A DNA stretch of 8,914 bases from DASZMJ01 sp035551935 (lineage in GTDB: Bacteria > Planctomycetota > Planctomycetia > Isosphaerales > Isosphaeraceae). The notes under the pieces are model-generated. The model did not search any database. It had not been told where the DNA came from and saw only the letters and a list, made by a program, of their open reading frames with translations. The translations under genes were made by a program, and so were the position numbers. Shown one piece after another: positions 1-8,838 of the stretch. Positions within the stretch are counted from its first letter, which is position 1; each line of letters opens with the position of its first letter. The stretch spans positions 1-8,914 of the forward strand of contig DASZMJ010000405.1 of assembly GCA_035551935.1 (NCBI GenBank). Reading direction: 5' to 3'.

Positions 1-65
1 GTGCCGTCCGCCCTACCACAACGCTCTTGGGTTTCGGCGGACGGCACGCGGAGCGCGCCTGCTAC
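1..65. repeat. REPIN-like inverted repeat, copy 1 (left end cut by window)
   Basis: The right part of a REP doublet is visible. A 12-bp left arm (1-12) pairs perfectly with 36-47 across a 23-nt loop (13-35), and the right arm continues to 65, ending in CTAC, which is GTAG on the minus strand. The inner hairpin of the right REP is GGCACGC (43-49), GGA, GCGCGCC (53-59). C56 replaces the T seen in copies 2 and 3 and leaves one A/C mismatch on the plus strand, or a G.T wobble on the minus strand. The loop holds TTGGGT at 27-32, three bases before the right arm, as in copy 2. The last bases (62-64) are also the stop codon of the transposase gene. The repeat presumably starts about 18 bases before the window. 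Confidence 0.85.
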
Positions 66-715
66 GAGTCGGGCCGACGGTGGTAGAGGAACTCGCCGGC
101 GCGCAGGTTCGCCTTCGCAGGATTGTCGGCGATGTAACGTCGGAACCGGTCGAACTCGTCCGGGCCGCGGACGAGGTGATCGAAGCTCTCCGCCTGCCAG
201 AACCGTCCCCTTCGGCCCAGGGAGCGATTGATCCGGTTCGCCGTGAACTGCTTCCAGGAGCGGCAGAGGGCGAGTAAATCGGCGTCGCCGAGCGGGCGGA
301 CGAGGAGGTGGACGTGGTTCGGCATGACCACGAAATCGCCCAGGAGGTAGGAAACCTGATCGGAGTGCAGCAGGCTCTCCGCGACGATCCCGGCGATCCC
401 CGGGGACTTCAAGACACAGGCGCCGTGCCCACGGTCGAGGTGGTCGAGGTATTCGCGCGAGAAGGTCTCGTGATACTCGCGCCGTTGGCGCTCGGGGAGG
501 TTCAGCAGGGACGTGCCGCCAACCGGGTCGTCCGGCTTGATGCCGTGGCGCCGCAGCCAATCGTTGCGGCGGACCCGCCAGGAGGAAGCGACGGAGTCGG
601 GGATCGAGTCGGCGGTGCGGAACGTGATGAAATACGTCGCGCCGGGTTGATACCAGTGGGGGAGGTTGCCGGCGGTGATCCGGACCTCGGCCATTGGATC
701 GAAGAATTCGAACAT
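62..715 (-). CDS. REP-associated tyrosine transposase (RAYT, Y1/HUH family)
   Basis: This 217-residue single-domain protein belongs to the Y1 HUH transposases related to IS200/IS605 TnpA. Known RAYTs cut single-stranded REP DNA next to a GTAG tetranucleotide using one tyrosine and a His-x-His metal site. Visible motifs are the N-terminal strand GATYFITFRT (25-34), the HUH motif MPNHVHLLVRP (131-141, H134 and H136), the signature FWQAESFDHLVR (172-183) and the catalytic helix FRRYIADNPAKANL (191-204), with Y194 the likely nucleophile. The length is normal for a solitary RAYT, and no TnpB is nearby. I chose the ATG at 715. The frame stays open to 772, but those extra codons translate the neighbouring REPIN; M8 (ATG at 694) is an alternative. 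The ribosome site is weak (GAAGG close to the ATG). REPINs flank the gene on both sides, and its TAG stop lies in the GTAG of copy 1. No frameshift or loss of a key residue is seen, so it may be active. The family call is firm; activity on these repeats is inferred. Confidence 0.9.
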   Translation of the reverse strand: MFEFFDPMAEVRITAGNLPHWYQPGATYFITFRTADSIPDSVASSWRVRRNDWLRRHGIKPDDPVGGTSLLNLPERQRREYHETFSREYLDHLDRGHGACVLKSPGIAGIVAESLLHSDQVSYLLGDFVVMPNHVHLLVRPLGDADLLALCRSWKQFTANRINRSLGRRGRFWQAESFDHLVRGPDEFDRFRRYIADNPAKANLRAGEFLYHRRPDS

Positions 716-732
716 CGCCTTCGAACCGAGTC

Positions 733-816
733 GTAGCAGGCACGCTCCGCGTGCCGTCCGCCCTTCATCCACGGTTGTTGGGTGTCGGCGGACGGCACGC
801 GGAGCGTGCCTGCTAC
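733..816. repeat. REPIN-like inverted repeat, copy 2 (complete)
   Basis: This is the complete reference copy of 84 bp. Arms of 30 bp (733-762 and 787-816) are perfectly complementary around a 24-nt loop (763-786). Each arm is one REP unit. It begins with GTAG on its own strand (733-736 on plus, 813-816 on minus), followed by CAG and a hairpin GGCACGC-TCC-GCGTGCC (739-755; mirrored at 794-810), then GTCCGCC. The loop carries TTGGGT at 778-783, three bases before the right arm. The element lies 19 nt after the stop codon of the DUF1501 gene and 17 bp upstream of the transposase start, so the transposase may be transcribed through it from the upstream operon. In RNA it would form a very stable hairpin. 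There is no following U-tract on either strand, so it is not a canonical intrinsic terminator. Confidence 0.93.
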
Positions 817-835
817 GAAGAAGGGAGGACAGACA

Positions 836-2233
836 TCAGCCGAACACGCTCGTGATCGGCTTGCCCGTGGCGATCGGCAAGGGGCGGCCGAGGGGGTCGG
901 TGACCTCGGTGGCGGGGTCGAGGCCGAGGGCCCAGAACATGGTGGCGGCGAGGTCGTCGGGGCGGACGGGGTCGGTGGCGGGATAGGCGCCGATGCGGTC
1001 GGAGGAGCCATACACGGCGCCGCCGCGGACGCCGCCGCCGGCCAGCAGCGCGGTGTAGCAGAAGGGCCAGTGGTCGCGGCCGTTGGCGCCGAATTGCTTG
1101 GTGGTCGCCACGCGCGGGGTCCGGCCGAACTCGCCCATCCAGACGATCAGGGTCTCGTCGAGGAGGCCGCGCGCGGCCATGTCCTCGATGAAGGTGGGCA
1201 AGGTCTGGTCGGTGATCGGCAGCAGGCGGTCCTTGAGGTGGTGGAAGTTCTCGCCGTGCGTGTCCCAGCCGCCGCCGGCGCCCTTGCCGCTGTTGCCGAT
1301 CGAGGCCGAGTAATACACCGTCACGAACCGCACGCCCGCCTCGACCAGTCGCCGCGCCAGCAGGCAGCTCTGGCCGTACGGCGTCCGGCCGTAGGCGTCG
1401 CGGAGCCGGTCGGGCTCCTGCGAGAGGTCGAACGCGCGCTTGACCTTCGGCGAGGCGAGCATCGTCAACGCGCGATCATAGAATGCATCGATCCCGCGCG
1501 CCGTGGCGGAGGTCTCGAGCAGCTCGCCTTGCCGGTCGAGCATCTTCAAGAGGCCGCGGCGGTCGTCGAGCCGGGCCAGCGGCAGGTCGTCGGGCAGGCT
1601 CAGCTCGGGCAGGCGGAAGTCGGACGCATTCGGGTTGCGTCCGATGAAGAAAGGATCATACGCCTTGCCGAGGAAGCTCGCCGTCTGGCCGGGGGTGACG
1701 CTGCCGTCGCGGAGGACGTAGGGATATGCCACGGACGTCGGCAAGGCCGGGTCGTCGACCGGCCTGAGCTTCGCGACGGTGCTGCCGTACGCGGGGTAGA
1801 GCTCCTGCGTGTCGCGGAGTCGGATGTCGTCGAGCGGCGGGGCGTGGCCGGTCAGGCTGTAATAGGTCGCGGAGTTATGGTTCTTCATCCGGTGCTGGAC
1901 GGATCGCACCTGCGCGAACCGGCCGAGGACCTTCGACAGCCGCGGCAGGTGCTCGGTGACGCGGAGCGTCGGCACGTCGCTGGCGATCGGCCTGAACTCG
2001 CCGCGGATGCCGTCGGGGGCGTCGGGCTTCATGTCGAAGGTGTCGAGGTGCGACGGCCCGCCGAACTGGTGCAGGAAGATGACGTGCTTCGCCCTCGGGG
2101 CGATCGTCGACGATTCCGACGCCCGCAGCAAGGCCGGCAGGTTCAGCCCGGCGAACCCGGCGGTGCCGACCCGCAGCAGTCCCCGACGGCTCAGGCGGCT
2201 CGTCGCCAGGAAGTCGCGGCACGCTCGCGTCAT
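836..2233 (-). CDS. DUF1501 family protein, Tat-exported
   Basis: A 465-residue protein of the DUF1501 family, which belongs to the alkaline phosphatase/sulfatase-like superfold. No reaction is established for this family. The N-terminus carries a twin-arginine signal, SRRGLLRVG (15-23), followed by a hydrophobic stretch to about residue 36, so it is probably exported folded, perhaps with bound metal. Family motifs include FLHQFGGPSHLDTFDMKP (53-70), and, in the C-terminal half, WDTHGENFHHLK, MGEFGRTP and NGRDHWP. The Asp and His residues in these motifs are the likely metal-site ligands by analogy with the superfold. Length is typical and no lesion is seen. Start at 2233: GGAGG ends 6 nt before the ATG. 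It lies 22 bp downstream of the PSCyt/PSD1 gene and is surely co-transcribed with it. This pairing is a hallmark of planctomycete genomes and suggests a shared extracytoplasmic role. Confidence 0.95.
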   Translation of the reverse strand: MTRACRDFLATSRLSRRGLLRVGTAGFAGLNLPALLRASESSTIAPRAKHVIFLHQFGGPSHLDTFDMKPDAPDGIRGEFRPIASDVPTLRVTEHLPRLSKVLGRFAQVRSVQHRMKNHNSATYYSLTGHAPPLDDIRLRDTQELYPAYGSTVAKLRPVDDPALPTSVAYPYVLRDGSVTPGQTASFLGKAYDPFFIGRNPNASDFRLPELSLPDDLPLARLDDRRGLLKMLDRQGELLETSATARGIDAFYDRALTMLASPKVKRAFDLSQEPDRLRDAYGRTPYGQSCLLARRLVEAGVRFVTVYYSASIGNSGKGAGGGWDTHGENFHHLKDRLLPITDQTLPTFIEDMAARGLLDETLIVWMGEFGRTPRVATTKQFGANGRDHWPFCYTALLAGGGVRGGAVYGSSDRIGAYPATDPVRPDDLAATMFWALGLDPATEVTDPLGRPLPIATGKPITSVFG

Positions 2234-2239
2234 GGCCGT

Positions 2240-2244
2240 CCTCC
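2240..2244 (-). promoter_or_regulatory. Ribosome binding site of the DUF1501 gene
   Basis: GGAGG on the minus strand, followed by a 6-nt spacer and ATG at 2233-2231. It falls inside the 22-bp gap between the two operon genes and fixes the start just upstream of the Tat signal. Confidence 0.8.
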
Positions 2245-2255
2245 GTCGGCTTGGA

Positions 2256-4724
2256 TCAATGCCGAAGCAAGAATTCTTTCGTATTCATGATGGCCCATGC
2301 CACGTCCTCCCACGCCTTGCGGCGGTCGGCACCCTTCGCGACGAACGCCAGCGCCGCGGCGCGCTCGGCGGCGCCGGGACGTCGGGAGAGCGTGGCGAGG
2401 TAGAACTCGTCGAGGATGCTGGCGTCGTCGTCGCCGTTATCGAGGAGCCGGCCGAGGCGGTTGGCGGGGTCGGTCAAGCGGTCGCGGACGGCGTCGCCGT
2501 TGATGAGCTGGAAGGCCTGCGCGAGCGTGGTGGCCTCGGAGCGCTCGCATTCGCAGGTGAGCAATCGATCGGGCTTGCCGAAGACCTTGAGGAACTCGCC
2601 CCCCATGCGGGCGCCGGGCAGTTGCGCGGCGCGGAGGCCGCGGGGGGCGCCGCGGAAGTCCTCGGGGCGGTCGAGGGCCCGGCCGATCGCGTCGAGCAGG
2701 ACCTCCGCCGGCAGGAGCCGGATCGCCGCGCGGGCGAAGTTGGCCTCGTCGTCGGCGTTCGTCGGGTCGGGACGCGACGACAGCGCATAGGCCCGCGACT
2801 TCATGACGAACGCGACCAGGGGACGCAGCCGCATCCCGTGCGCGACGAGCTCGGCCGTGAGGGCGTCGAGGAGGGCCGGGTTCGAGGGCGGGTTGGAGTC
2901 GCGGAAGTCGTCGACGGGCTCGACGACGCCGCGGCCGATCAGGTGGAACCAGACGCGGTTGGCGACGTTGCGGGCGAACTGGTCGTTGTGCCGGGTGAGC
3001 CAGTCGGCGAGGTCGTCGAGCGCGTCGGGGTCGTCGCCGAGGCTCGGCCGCGGGCCGGCCGGCGGCTTCGGCTCCATCATCGACCCGGTCCTCGGCTGCA
3101 CGACCCGGGGCGGGTCGGCGGAGAGATAGACGACCTCGTCGCCGTTGATCTCATGCTTATCGAGGTTATCCTTGCGCGTGTTGTTCACTTCCTTGCGGGC
3201 GACGTTGCCGAAGTAGGCGGCGAGGCCGTAGTAGTCGTCCTGCGTCCAGACGTCGAAGGGGTGGTTGTGGCAGCGGGCGCACTGGAGCCGGACGCCGAGG
3301 AAGACCTGGCCGACGGTCTCGGCGGCGGTGGCGGGGTCGCGGTTCGTGCGGTAGAAGCTGGCGGGGGGGTTGGTCCAGGTCGAGCCCTTCGCGGTGATGA
3401 TCCGCCGCGCGAACTCGTCCAGCGGCACGTCGCGCGCGATCTGGTCGCGGAGCCAGCGCTGGAAGACCCAGACCCCCTTCAGGCCCATCGTCTTCTCTTC
3501 GTTGCGGAGCAAGTCCGCCCACTTCAAGGCCCAGAAGTCGGCGAACTCCGGCCGCGCCACGAGCCGGTCGACCAGCTTCGACCGCTTCTCCGGGTCCGTG
3601 TCGTCGAGGAACGCCCGCGCCTCGTCGGCCGTGGGCAAGAGGCCGATGGCGTCGAGGTACGCGCGGCGGAGGAAGACGGCGTCGCTCGCGGGGTCGGACG
3701 GGTTGACCTTGAGGGCCTTGAGCTTGGCGAAGACGTGGACGTCGATCGCGTTGTTCGGCGTCGGATCCTTCCAGGCGAAGTCGGGCCGATCGGCCAGGAA
3801 CGCCAGGCGACTCACCCCTCGGCCGCCGAGGTAGCGGACCGCGACGACGACCTCGACGGGCCCCTTGACGACGACCTTCCCCTCGGCGGTCACGGCCGCT
3901 CGCGTCGGGTCATTGACATCAAATGACGATTGACGGGTCACGTCGCGTCGCGAGCCGTCGGCGAACTCGGCGGTGACGACCAGTTGTTGCGACCGCGACG
4001 GCGACGCGAGCATCCGCTCGGCGGGGAAGACGACGAGGCGCGTGAGCTTCGGGGCCTCGCTCTTGTCGTCGCGGCAGCGGTCGGCGAGCCAGGCGAGGAA
4101 GGTGCGGGCCTCGGGCGAGTCGATCGCGAACCGCCGGCCCCCCTCGTGCGGGACCTGGCCGGTCGGCTTCAGCACGATGAGGCTGCGGCCCGGGTCGGCG
4201 GTGTCGACGCGGCGGCCGAAGGCGTCGCGGGTCAACGCGGCGAGGTCATATTCGGGGTCGTCGCCGCGGAGGCTCAGGCGGAACCCCCCCTTGCCGTTGA
4301 AGTTGCCGTGGCAGGCCCCCATGTTGCAACCGGCCTTCGACAGGACCGCCGCCACGTCGTGCCGATAGCTGACCGGGCGCGTGTCGCCCGCGTGGACCAC
4401 CTCGATCGGCACGTCGATCGACCTGCCCAGCGCCTCGATCTTCAACGTCGCGCGGCCGTCTGCCTTCGGCGTGACCACCCCCGAGGTCGAGACCGCCGCG
4501 ATCCCCGCCGGCTCGACCGCGAATCGAGCCTCGCCCGAGACGTCGCGGATCGCGCCATCCTCGAACCGCCCCGAGACCGCGACTTGCTGCCGCGCGTCCG
4601 CCCCGTCGAGCCGGATCGCGGCCGGCTCGGCGACGACCTCGGCCGCGTCGCCCGCCTTCGCGCCGACGGTCCCCAGGCACGCGATCGCGAGCCAGACCCA
4701 GGCCCCGTGGCGGCGATCGGCCAT
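2256..4724 (-). CDS. Secreted PSCyt1/PSCyt2/PSD1 (DUF1549/DUF1553) cytochrome-like protein with Ig-like repeats
   Basis: An 822-residue exported protein of the planctomycete cytochrome-like families. The order is a Sec signal peptide (1 to about 25), a Big_2-like Ig domain (about 30-110), a PSCyt1-type segment with CNMGACH (133-139, a CX4CH haem-type motif), a second Big_2-like segment (about 235-315), DUF1549/PSCyt2 (about 324-515) with CARCH (482-486, a CXXCH haem c motif) in VRLQCARCHNHPFDVW, and DUF1553/PSD1 (about 565-815) with NRVWFHLIGRG, NPPSNPALLDAL and TCECERSEATTLAQAFQLING. The two Cys motifs predict covalent c-type haem, although no redox function has been shown for these proteins. 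Start at 4724: GGAGG lies 10 nt upstream and the signal peptide follows directly. The frame extends to 4823, but that ATG overlaps the predicted -10 box. It is the first gene of an operon with DUF1501. The domain set looks complete. C16 is a poor lipobox, so a lipoprotein is possible but unlikely. The substrate is unknown. Confidence 0.94.
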   Translation of the reverse strand: MADRRHGAWVWLAIACLGTVGAKAGDAAEVVAEPAAIRLDGADARQQVAVSGRFEDGAIRDVSGEARFAVEPAGIAAVSTSGVVTPKADGRATLKIEALGRSIDVPIEVVHAGDTRPVSYRHDVAAVLSKAGCNMGACHGNFNGKGGFRLSLRGDDPEYDLAALTRDAFGRRVDTADPGRSLIVLKPTGQVPHEGGRRFAIDSPEARTFLAWLADRCRDDKSEAPKLTRLVVFPAERMLASPSRSQQLVVTAEFADGSRRDVTRQSSFDVNDPTRAAVTAEGKVVVKGPVEVVVAVRYLGGRGVSRLAFLADRPDFAWKDPTPNNAIDVHVFAKLKALKVNPSDPASDAVFLRRAYLDAIGLLPTADEARAFLDDTDPEKRSKLVDRLVARPEFADFWALKWADLLRNEEKTMGLKGVWVFQRWLRDQIARDVPLDEFARRIITAKGSTWTNPPASFYRTNRDPATAAETVGQVFLGVRLQCARCHNHPFDVWTQDDYYGLAAYFGNVARKEVNNTRKDNLDKHEINGDEVVYLSADPPRVVQPRTGSMMEPKPPAGPRPSLGDDPDALDDLADWLTRHNDQFARNVANRVWFHLIGRGVVEPVDDFRDSNPPSNPALLDALTAELVAHGMRLRPLVAFVMKSRAYALSSRPDPTNADDEANFARAAIRLLPAEVLLDAIGRALDRPEDFRGAPRGLRAAQLPGARMGGEFLKVFGKPDRLLTCECERSEATTLAQAFQLINGDAVRDRLTDPANRLGRLLDNGDDDASILDEFYLATLSRRPGAAERAAALAFVAKGADRRKAWEDVAWAIMNTKEFLLRH

Positions 4725-4734
4725 GTTCACTCGA

Positions 4735-4739
4735 CCTCC
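4735..4739 (-). promoter_or_regulatory. Ribosome binding site of the PSCyt/PSD1 gene
   Basis: GGAGG on the minus strand, 10 nt before the ATG at 4724. It is a little distant but is the only good Shine-Dalgarno match near the signal peptide. It supports this start over the upstream in-frame ATG at 4823. Confidence 0.65.
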
Positions 4740-4801
4740 GGGCAGGATCGGACGGCGGGGCCGGCCCTCTCCCTTCGCGGTTCGGGCCGGTCGGTCGGCG
4801 C

Positions 4802-4814
4802 AAGGTTCAACCTT
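4802..4814. promoter_or_regulatory. Small palindrome near the predicted transcription start (possible operator)
   Basis: AAGGTT-C-AACCTT is a perfect inverted repeat with 6-bp arms around one base. It lies just downstream of the predicted -10 box at 4819-4824, so it covers the expected start site of the minus-strand operon. A repressor bound here would block initiation. The composition is AT-richer than its surroundings. No regulator is identified and the role is inferred from position only. Confidence 0.35.
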
Positions 4815-4818
4815 TGTT

Positions 4819-4848
4819 ACCATACTCGGCCGTTCCGGGGCCGGTCAA
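4819..4848 (-). promoter_or_regulatory. Sigma70-type promoter of the PSCyt/PSD1-DUF1501 operon
   Basis: On the minus strand, TTGACC (4848-4843) is followed by an 18-bp spacer and TATGGT (4824-4819). Both boxes are close to the TTGACA/TATAAT consensus and stand out in very GC-rich DNA. The expected start near 4812 gives a 5' leader of about 88 nt before the ATG at 4724. The rest of the 294-bp divergent region (4725-5018) is GC-rich. I saw no convincing promoter there for the rightward phosphatase gene and no RNA gene. Confidence 0.6.
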
Positions 4849-5007
4849 GCAGCCGAACGGTCCGCGACGTGTGGGGGAGGGCCGGGGAGGGGGGTCGCGG
4901 GGCCGGCGCGGGAGACTTGGAAATCCTCCGGCCGGGGACCTACCGCGCCGGCCGGGCGGCGGCTAACCTGGGGAGGACCGGCGCGGCCGAGACCCCTGGA
5001 CCCGATC

Positions 5008-5011
5008 AGGA
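5008..5011 (+). promoter_or_regulatory. Ribosome binding site of the PP2C phosphatase gene
   Basis: AGGA followed by a 7-nt spacer and ATG at 5019. It is a modest match but well placed. It supports this start in a frame that stays open far upstream without conserved protein sequence. Confidence 0.55.
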
Positions 5012-5018
5012 CCGTCCC

Positions 5019-5933
5019 ATGCCCGACCCGTTCCCCCCCCGCGAGGCCGACGACTCGACGCAGGACCTGCCGTCCCGGCCGACGGCGACGGCCAGCCTGG
5101 AAGTCGTCCCGAGTGTCGAGGTCGAGGTCGCGGCGGCGACGCACCAGGGGCGCGTCCGCCACAACAACGAGGACCACTTCCTCGTCGCCAGGCTCGCCAA
5201 GGCCCTCCGCGTGCTCGCCACCAGCCTCCCCGACGACGGGGCGCGGTTCTCCGACGAGCAGGGCTACCTCATGATCGTCGCCGACGGCATGGGGGGCGCC
5301 GCCGCCGGCGAGCGCGCCAGCGCCCTGGCCGTCGAGTCGGTCGAGTCGTTCATGCTCCACGCGTTGAAGTGGTTCATGCACGTCGGCCGCGAGGAGAACA
5401 CCCTGATCGACGAACTTCGGCGGGCCCTCGAGCGCGCCGACCGCAAGGTCTTCCGCGAGGCGCAGTCCGACACGAGCCTCGCCGGCATGGGGACGACCCT
5501 GACCTGGGCCTACAGCGTCGGCGACGACTGCTACATCGTCCACGCCGGCGACTCCCGCGCGTACCTCTTCCGCGACGGCGAGCTCGAACAACTGACCACC
5601 GACCACACGCTGGCGCAACTGCTCGTCGAGGGGGGTGAGCTGTCCCCCGAGGCGGCGCGCAAGCACCCGCGGCGGCACGTCATCACCAACGTCATCGGCG
5701 GGCCGAGCGCCGACGCCGAGGCCGAGATCGCCAAGGTCAAGGTCCGCGACGGCGACGTCCTCCTGCTCTGCACCGACGGCCTCAACGAGCCGGTCGCCGA
5801 CGCCGAGATCGCCGCGACCCTGGCCCGGATGGAGTCGCCCGTTGCGGCCGTCCGCCGCCTGATCGACCTGGCCCTCCGGGGGGGTGGGCCCGACAACGTC
5901 ACCGTCGTCGTCGCCCGCTACCGCGTCCCGTGA
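5019..5933 (+). CDS. PP2C-family (PPM) serine/threonine protein phosphatase
   Basis: A 304-residue soluble phosphatase of the PPM/PP2C type (bacterial PrpC/Stp1-like), which removes phosphate from Ser/Thr residues using two Mn or Mg ions. A disordered acidic/proline-rich leader of about 33 residues precedes the catalytic domain (about 35-303). Motifs in order are THQGRVRHNNED (41-52), VADGMGG (87-93), GMGTTL, HAGDSRAYLFRDGELEQLT, LLCTDGLNEPV and GGPDNVTVVV. The expected metal-binding aspartates D52, D89, D253 and D292 are all present. The usual His after DGMGG is replaced (AAAGE follows). About 30 residues inserted between the NNED and DGMGG motifs (roughly 55-84) lengthen that loop. No signal peptide or membrane segment is seen. 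Planctomycetes carry many Hanks-type kinases, which would be its natural counterparts, but no kinase is in view. The M16 gene follows on the same strand, separated by a strong inverted repeat, so a shared operon is doubtful. Confidence 0.95.
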   Translation: MPDPFPPREADDSTQDLPSRPTATASLEVVPSVEVEVAAATHQGRVRHNNEDHFLVARLAKALRVLATSLPDDGARFSDEQGYLMIVADGMGGAAAGERASALAVESVESFMLHALKWFMHVGREENTLIDELRRALERADRKVFREAQSDTSLAGMGTTLTWAYSVGDDCYIVHAGDSRAYLFRDGELEQLTTDHTLAQLLVEGGELSPEAARKHPRRHVITNVIGGPSADAEAEIAKVKVRDGDVLLLCTDGLNEPVADAEIAATLARMESPVAAVRRLIDLALRGGGPDNVTVVVARYRVP

Positions 5934-6005
5934 GGGGTCCTGGCGGGAAAGGGGGACTGGCTCCGAGTCTTCGAGGTGCCAGTCCCCCTTTCCCGCCAGG
6001 ACCCC
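5934..6005. repeat. 28-bp perfect inverted repeat after the PP2C gene (terminator-like or mobile repeat)
   Basis: Arms 5934-5961 and 5978-6005 are perfectly complementary over 28 bp around a 16-nt loop. The left arm starts on the base after the TGA stop of the phosphatase gene. The sequence is unrelated to the REPINs: it has no GTAG and no inner hairpin. It would make a very strong RNA hairpin, but the plus-strand sequence after it is TTTCCCGCC, not a U-tract, so it is not a classic intrinsic terminator. It may stabilise the 3' end, aid factor-dependent termination, or be a dispersed intergenic repeat. Arms this perfect suggest recent spread or strong selection. The frame of the following peptidase gene can be read back into it, which explains a spurious N-terminal extension. 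Confidence 0.85.
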
Positions 6006-6015
6006 TTTCCCGCCA
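5985..6015 (+). repeat. 14-bp direct repeat, period 17
   Basis: CCCCTTTCCCGCCA occurs at 5985-5998 and again at 6002-6015. The first copy is inside the right arm of the large inverted repeat and the second runs out of it. Related TCCCGCC words recur at about 6022-6028 and 6041-6047. This may be a trace of slippage or of the insertion that created the inverted repeat. Confidence 0.7.
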
Positions 6016-6053
6016 CGAAATGTCCCGCCCGCACGGGTGTTCCCGCCATCGAG

Positions 6054-8816
<2,763 letters not shown>

Positions 8817-8838
8817 CGGTCGCCGTCGCCCCGGCTTC

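Noticed and set aside
62..715. IS200/IS605 insertion sequence
   Set aside because: There is no TnpB and no IS left/right end structure apart from REP doublets. The WQ-ESFDH and YI-NP motifs fit the solitary RAYT group better.
716..772. Upstream start of the transposase at 772
   Set aside because: The extra 19 residues are a translation of the REPIN left arm. The conserved protein begins after the ATG at 715.
782..3926. Plus-strand open frames of 502 and 656 codons opposite the DUF1501 and PSCyt/PSD1 genes
   Set aside because: Same reason: they are shadows of strongly supported minus-strand genes, with no motifs or ribosome sites of their own.
3930..5018. Very long N-terminal extension of the phosphatase frame
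   Set aside because: It runs antisense to the PSCyt/PSD1 gene and has no conserved motifs. The ATG at 5019 has a ribosome site and begins just before the PP2C domain.
5934..6005. Canonical Rho-independent terminator
   Set aside because: The stem is strong but no run of T follows on either strand. It is reported as an inverted repeat with possible 3'-end function instead.
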